From an uncultured Bacteroidaceae bacterium (lineage in GTDB: Bacteria; Bacteroidota; Bacteroidia; Bacteroidales; Bacteroidaceae), in NCBI GenBank assembly GCA_934271655.1, contig CAKQRW010000072.1, positions 1 to 10,058 of the forward strand: a stretch of 10,058 nucleotides of DNA, written 5' to 3'. The position numbers and the translations under genes are program-made. Position 1 is the first letter of the stretch. Each line of letters opens with the position of its first letter. The notes beneath the pieces were generated by a model that was given only the letters and a program-made list of their open reading frames with translations, was not told the DNA's origin and searched no databases. This document shows positions 6,418-10,058 of the stretch, piece after piece.

Positions 6418-7153
6418 AACAAACATTCATGCCAATGAAGGTGTTCCGTCAGACATAAAGTTTACGTCTGCTGCGACAAATGATAGTTTCATGCTGAAGC
6501 CAATCAATTATAATGAAGGGGACATTGTTGCTTTAGACAGGGCATATATAGACTATGCCAAATTTGAGGAAATGACCGGACGAGGAGTAATATATGTCAC
6601 AAAGATGAAGAAGAACCTTGTCTATAGCACACTTTCAGACATAATGTATATAGCTCCCAACGGACTTATGCAAGAAAGAGTGCAAATCGTTGAGTTTACA
6701 AAGCACACAAAGTTAACAGGAAAAATCAAACATAGGGCAAGGATTATCACATACGTTGATCTCAAGAAGAAAAAGCCCGAATTGATATCGCTACTGACTA
6801 ACGACATTGACATGCCTTCCGAAGAAATAATCGCCATATACCGCCAAAGATGGGAGATGGAGCTTCTTTTCAAGCAGTTGAAGCAAAATTTTCCTCTGAG
6901 ATATTTCTACGGAGAGAGTGCCAATGCCATAAAAATTCAGATTTGGGTTACTCTTATTGCCAATCTGCTTTTAATGGTCATACAAAAGCGCATAAAACGC
7001 TCATGGAGTTTTTCTGGGCTTGCTACAATGGTAAGAATTATGCTCATGTACTATGTGAACTGTTATACTTTCCTTGAAGAACCAGAAAAAGATTGGGCGA
7101 AGATGCTTGAAAGAGCAAAGGAAGAGCCTCCAGAACCGACCTTATTTTACTAA
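6407..7153 (+). pseudogene. IS4-family transposase, N-terminally truncated
   Basis: This frame gives 248 residues from a GTG at 6407, but similarity to transposases should begin only near 6416-6425 (NIHANEGVPSDIKFTSAATN). The second catalytic Asp lies in VALDRAYIDY (Asp44), and the IS4 signature Y(2)R(3)E(6)K is perfect at Tyr145, Arg148, Glu152 and Lys159 (YRQRWEMELLFKQLK). Intact members are roughly 370-400 residues and carry the first catalytic Asp in an N-terminal DSTT-like motif, which is missing here. The protein cannot therefore be a complete transposase. Its 5' end is fused head to head with an ISL3 remnant. The left terminal repeat is absent, so the element's borders cannot be set. 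Confidence 0.88.
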
Positions 7154-7270
7154 GGGGCTTACATTTTTCAAAAAATATCCGCAACACCTGTTTATGGGCA
7201 TTGCGGATAGGGTTTCTATGCTATTTTGAGTTTTAGCGGACAGCAATATAAAATAATTTTGAACACCTAC
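7154..7270. other. 3' flank of the IS4 remnant with a 9-bp hairpin (7176-7209)
   Basis: TATCCGCAA (7176-7184) and TTGCGGATA (7201-7209) form a perfect 9-bp stem around 16 bases. No T-run follows directly, so it is a weak intrinsic terminator at best and could be a structure near the right end of the insertion sequence. The true end of the element cannot be located without its left end. Confidence 0.4.
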
Positions 7271-7308
7271 TTACCTGGGCAGGGAGAAATTTTTCTCTGC
7301 GCAGGTAA
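7271..7308. repeat. long imperfect hairpin TTACCTG...CAGGTAA
   Basis: TTACCTG (7271-7277) pairs with CAGGTAA (7302-7308). After one G-G mismatch, the inner bases 7279-7288 pair with 7291-7300 with two G-T pairs. That gives about 17 paired positions and almost no loop. An A-rich run follows on the plus strand, so it would precede no U-tract in that direction. Its role is unknown; it may be an insertion-sequence end or a transcript-stabilising hairpin. Confidence 0.45.
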
Positions 7309-7312
7309 AAAT

Positions 7313-7358
7313 AAAAATGGTTCAAGGCTTGTGTTTCTCGTAGCCTTGAACCACTTTT
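7313..7358. terminator. bidirectional intrinsic terminator
   Basis: GGTTCAAGGC (7319-7328) and GCCTTGAACC (7343-7352) form a perfect 10-bp stem with a 14-base loop. The stem is flanked by an A-run (7313-7317) on the left and CTTTT (7354-7358) on the right, so transcripts in either direction would carry a hairpin followed by U-rich sequence. It lies between the plus-strand transposase remnant and the minus-strand genes to its right, the expected place for a shared terminator. Confidence 0.75.
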
Positions 7359-7388
7359 GGGTTGATGGTGGAATGTAAATGAAAATTA

Positions 7389-7589
7389 CTAGTAACCTAA
7401 TTGTTGGGGCTTCCTTCCATAATTGCTATTAATCCAAATGTCAAAGAACTGTTCGTTAATAGAGTATTTTGCTGCCATATTATTTCCTTTATTTGTTAAA
7501 GTAATATTGGATTTTAAAGTGAAATGCGCTACGAAAAATACGGCAGCACAAATAAGCGATACCCAAACACCGATATTATCAGGTAGCAA
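7389..7589 (-). CDS. doubtful small frame downstream of the cysteine-rich gene (possible micropeptide)
   Basis: The frame is open for up to 66 codons from a TTG at 7587-7589, with a hydrophobic segment (VWVSLICAAVFFVAHF) that could cross the membrane, but no ATG precedes it. The only ATG in frame (7476-7478) would give a 29-residue peptide, MAAKYSINEQF and onward, and that ATG has an AAAGGA site a few bases upstream. The frame lies just after the stop of the cysteine-rich gene and before the terminator, so it would be transcribed. I recognise no family. It may be a decayed gene tail, a short membrane protein with a non-ATG start, or a 29-residue micropeptide. Confidence 0.3.
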   Translation of the reverse strand: MLPDNIGVWVSLICAAVFFVAHFTLKSNITLTNKGNNMAAKYSINEQFFDIWINSNYGRKPQQLGY

Positions 7590-7616
7590 GCAACGACTCC
7601 ATCCGCGCCTTTAGGC

Positions 7617-8546
7617 TCACAATCTACGACCTTCACCATCAGGTCTTCTTTTTCTTCTTTTGACAACACAAAATACGCCTACCATCACTGAGATGCCACT
7701 TGCCAATACCACCAATATCCATACAGTGGAATTTCGGCCTTTTTCTTCTGTAGTGACAATATCAAAAGTATTCCCTGTTCCACTTTCAACATCCCCATCG
7801 ACAGAGCCAGAGATGCCATCCACGTCAGAAGGATTGTTCTTTATAAAGAAAACCCCATCATCATCCATATCAATATACGGTCCATCTTTCTGTCCAGGCG
7901 AAAGGTTATAGCGGCTTCTTATCTGAGCCAAAGAGATAATAACGCCACAGTTTCGGCTAATCTTATCAATTTCCTCCTGCGAATAAACCCTTTCTATCCT
8001 TTTACCCGTAAAGCCAGTCCCATTGCATCTGACACAGAGTCCACCTCCGCCACACAGACGGCACAGGCTGCTTTCATCAACATCAATAGAGAAATTCTGC
8101 ACTCCTCCACATTGAGGGCATACTTTATTGCCATTGCATGCATAACAAGTTTCATAAACCGTCCTTGTGGCAAACATCGATGCAAGCATAGACTGCAAAT
8201 ATCCGTATTCCCCCATCGTCAGATTTGCCATCAGGAACTCACGTCCTTTGTCTGCTGATGCCTCCGCTGCGCTATTGCCGTCAAACCGCACATTTCCATC
8301 AACAGAGCCGTTGCCTCCACAAAGTTTACACACATCGTAATGAGGCGAAAAGACCATATCTCCACATACCGGGCATCTCTTCTTATGCCGTTCCACTCCA
8401 TAATTTCCTACTTCTGGAATGGTAAGTTGCTTTCCTGAGCCACCACACCTTGGACACTGGCCAGCATGTGCCTTCACACAGAAGAGGCACATGCACATAA
8501 AGAAGGCTAACACGCCCTTCAATCTGTTATAGCTATAATTTTTCAT
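7617..8546 (-). CDS. exported, membrane-anchored DnaJ-type zinc-finger protein
   Basis: A 309-residue protein. The ATG at 8544-8546 begins a clear signal peptide: MKNYSYNRLKG, then VLAFFMCMCLFCV, with likely cleavage after AHA (25-28). Cysteine pairs of the DnaJ zinc-binding kind follow: CPRCGGSG (31-38), CPVCGD (58-63), CKLCGGNG (73-80), CYACNG (134-139), CPQCGG (143-148), CRLCGGGG (162-169) and CVRCNGTG (171-178). A linker rich in Asp, Gly and Ser (223-262) leads to a membrane helix (about 274-295), then a basic tail KRRKRRPDGEGRR. The expected topology puts the cysteine clusters outside the cytoplasm. No J-domain is present, so it is not DnaJ itself, and its function is unknown. In-frame TTG (8603) and ATG (8579) starts would add residues before the signal peptide, and the TTG overlaps the promoter box. 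Confidence 0.75.
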   Translation of the reverse strand: MKNYSYNRLKGVLAFFMCMCLFCVKAHAGQCPRCGGSGKQLTIPEVGNYGVERHKKRCPVCGDMVFSPHYDVCKLCGGNGSVDGNVRFDGNSAAEASADKGREFLMANLTMGEYGYLQSMLASMFATRTVYETCYACNGNKVCPQCGGVQNFSIDVDESSLCRLCGGGGLCVRCNGTGFTGKRIERVYSQEEIDKISRNCGVIISLAQIRSRYNLSPGQKDGPYIDMDDDGVFFIKNNPSDVDGISGSVDGDVESGTGNTFDIVTTEEKGRNSTVWILVVLASGISVMVGVFCVVKRRKRRPDGEGRRL

Positions 8547-8600
8547 ACCGCAAGAAATAAAGCCTTTCATCACTGTCATGCTTGAGATTTTTAGGTTTAT

Positions 8601-8608
8601 CAAATTTA
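8601..8608 (-). promoter_or_regulatory. Bacteroidetes -7 promoter box of the cysteine-rich gene
   Basis: The minus strand reads TAAATTTG, matching TAnnTTTG, between the stop of the NADAR gene (8658) and the chosen start at 8546. It would give a leader of about 45-50 bases. No TTTG box is seen at the -33 position. Because it overlaps the TTG at 8603, it supports one of the downstream ATGs as the real start. Confidence 0.45.
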
Positions 8609-8657
8609 GCTGAGGAAGATAATTTCCCTTATCCTGTAATCTTTTACTAACACCTGT

Positions 8658-10037
8658 TCATTTTTTCACTTGAAGATATACGAGTACACTGTCCCAATCA
8701 GGAAACTCGTCACTTCCAAATCGGATCCATTCGCCTTTGAAGCCGCTTGTTCCATGTTTCCCTCTATCATCAATGATATAGTCACCCCTTAGCAGATTTT
8801 TGTGGTGAGAAAGAATAAGGCGCTTACAATAATACTTATCCAAGTGCCTATTTATCCATTCCACTTTATCAGACCAAGTTGTTGGGTTAGACCAAGGTGA
8901 AGTTGAAAGAATATATATGTCGTACTTACCACTCTGTTGTAAGGCATTCATAGCCTCGACAGCACCTTTCACAGGTGGCAGATAAGAAACAATATTAGGC
9001 ACGTCGCTGTATCTTCCAGCAAACTCCTTGCGTAGTTCATCACCTATCAACTCCAACCCAGCATGGAAATCCATAAGCACCCCTCCCATATCAACGTAGA
9101 CAATCTTCTTTGCCGTTGGTTTCTCCGAATCCAAATATTTTGGTTCGTCGGTGACTGACTTCTCTATAAGTTCTTGAGTCTTGTCTCTCTTGTCATAGTT
9201 ATCACGCAACGCCGTCAATATTCCGCACAGTTCCGTTGATGTCAATATTGTCTTGTAAGGATTATCCTCGCCGGTAGAATGTGCCAACACCATACCTCTT
9301 GTCTGCATCAGTGCCGCACGGAATCGTTCATTTTGTTCAAACATAGTCTTGTAAGCACAATGAATCAAATCTTGGTATGCCTGGCTTTGTCTGTCTATTG
9401 CCTTTCCTTTCCACCAGACAATTTGGTCTGTCTGCCATGATGTTACACTCATCTTTCTTGCATTACCGCCTTTCATACTGCATATCTGACGTTGCTTGTC
9501 AAGGTCCTGCCTCTTCAATGATTGCAGGAACCCCTCCATACTACTACACACAACACCATCGAAGCGAAAGCTGTTGCTACACAGATTGCTCAACACGTTT
9601 GAAGGGTAAAGACCATTTGAACGTATATCCAACGTATTGCGCTGTTGCGCCTCATTTATAATTTCTACGAACTCTTTTGGCAAACAGATATTTTCCATTC
9701 CAATCGCGTTTTTGAATAGAGGTGCTATCTCGTAGTCCTTGAACCCGGCAATTCCACAGCCGATGCGTGTGACGAGAAATTGCAACTCTTTATGTTGCTG
9801 AGCAAAAGATAGAAATTCGTCAACGTATGGGGTAATTGTTTCTACACCACCTTGCATCGTTGGTATAGCATAGCTTTTTCCTTGCAATCCTACACCTTGC
9901 CCCCATACTGCGCCAAAACACTCTTTGGCAATCCTTGCTGCACCTCCGATGTGATATCCATCCAAATTGCTGCCAAAAACGAAGACCTCATTTTCTTCAA
10001 GAGACTCTATATAGTTTGGCGTAAATTTATCTTTCAT
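8658..10037 (-). CDS. macro-like / NADAR-like / HAD 5'-nucleotidase-like fusion protein
   Basis: A 459-residue cytoplasmic protein of three parts. Residues about 9-125 form an A1S_2505-type macro-like domain: EVFVFGSNLDGYHIGGAA (17-34), GQGVGLQGKSYAIPT (46-60), VTRIGCGIAGF (89-99) and APLF (105-108). Residues about 145-285 look like NADAR: SNLCSNSFRFDG (150-161), SMEGFLQSLK (166-175), FEQN (233-236) and STELCGILTALR (267-278). Residues 311-456 resemble NT5C-type 5'-nucleotidases of the HAD superfamily: IVYVDMGGVLMDF (312-324), ILSTSPW (376-382), and DYIIDDR (419-425). Macro and NADAR folds bind or hydrolyse ADP-ribose compounds; NT5C enzymes remove phosphate from nucleotides. The HAD motif has Gly318 where the second Asp belongs. 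AAGGA lies about 8 bases before the ATG (10035-10037). Such domains are frequent in phages. Macro and HAD calls are firm, NADAR somewhat less. Confidence 0.85.
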   Translation of the reverse strand: MKDKFTPNYIESLEENEVFVFGSNLDGYHIGGAARIAKECFGAVWGQGVGLQGKSYAIPTMQGGVETITPYVDEFLSFAQQHKELQFLVTRIGCGIAGFKDYEIAPLFKNAIGMENICLPKEFVEIINEAQQRNTLDIRSNGLYPSNVLSNLCSNSFRFDGVVCSSMEGFLQSLKRQDLDKQRQICSMKGGNARKMSVTSWQTDQIVWWKGKAIDRQSQAYQDLIHCAYKTMFEQNERFRAALMQTRGMVLAHSTGEDNPYKTILTSTELCGILTALRDNYDKRDKTQELIEKSVTDEPKYLDSEKPTAKKIVYVDMGGVLMDFHAGLELIGDELRKEFAGRYSDVPNIVSYLPPVKGAVEAMNALQQSGKYDIYILSTSPWSNPTTWSDKVEWINRHLDKYYCKRLILSHHKNLLRGDYIIDDRGKHGTSGFKGEWIRFGSDEFPDWDSVLVYLQVKK

Positions 10038-10058
10038 GCGTTGTTCCTTTTTATTTTA

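Noticed and set aside
8547..8603. TTG start at 8603 for the cysteine-rich protein
   Set aside because: It overlaps a TAAATTTG promoter box and would place 19 residues ahead of a well-formed signal peptide that starts at the ATG 8544-8546.
1..10058. CRISPR array, tRNA or rRNA genes
   Set aside because: No set of regularly spaced direct repeats and no cloverleaf or ribosomal sequence was seen on either strand by eye.

Overview
The window looks like an accessory (defence and mobile-element) region of a Bacteroidales genome (Bacteroides, Prevotella or a relative). The grounds are Bacteroidetes-type promoter boxes (TAnnTTTG), mostly absent Shine-Dalgarno sites, and families common in that order: DUF3791/DUF3990 cassettes, a short XRE regulator, and IS4- and ISL3-type transposase remnants. 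All intact genes lie on the minus strand, so the transcriptional order runs from the right edge to the left. No tRNA, rRNA or CRISPR array was seen.

Right part (10037 to about 7389). A 459-residue protein joins an N-terminal macro-like (A1S_2505-type) domain, a NADAR-like middle domain and a C-terminal HAD/5'-nucleotidase-like domain. All three point to ADP-ribose, NAD or nucleotide chemistry. The HAD motif reads DMGG where DxD is expected. Next, from its own likely promoter, comes an exported, cysteine-rich protein with DnaJ-like zinc-finger repeats and a C-terminal membrane anchor. A doubtful small reading frame follows it.

Middle part (about 7400 to 5820). This is a scar of mobile DNA: a bidirectional terminator hairpin, two other hairpins, an N-terminally truncated IS4-family transposase (plus strand), and the last 51 codons of an ISL3-type transposase (minus strand). 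The two transposase pieces are fused back to back near 6417. About 440 bases without a recognisable gene follow.

Left part (5819 to 63). A tightly packed set begins at a TACCTTTG promoter box: XRE regulator, DUF3791 protein, DUF3990 protein (ADP-ribosyltransferase-like fold), a small partner protein, and a class III Fic adenylyltransferase very like Neisseria NmFic. The first five genes overlap by ATGA or are spaced by 6 to 21 bases. After 92 bases come a DrmD-like SNF2 helicase and the N-terminal part of an Eco57I/DrmMI-like adenine methyltransferase, the opening pair of a class 1 DISARM-type system. The methyltransferase frame stops at 63, before its catalytic domain, where the DNA becomes AT-rich and may hold the end of an oppositely oriented gene. 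Either the system is broken or the window edge is a rearrangement junction.

Both sides of the IS scar carry enzymes that add or remove nucleotide groups (Fic, DUF3990, macro, NADAR), together with a helicase-methyltransferase pair. The most economical reading is a defence or toxin-antitoxin island. Functional links between the modules are inference.
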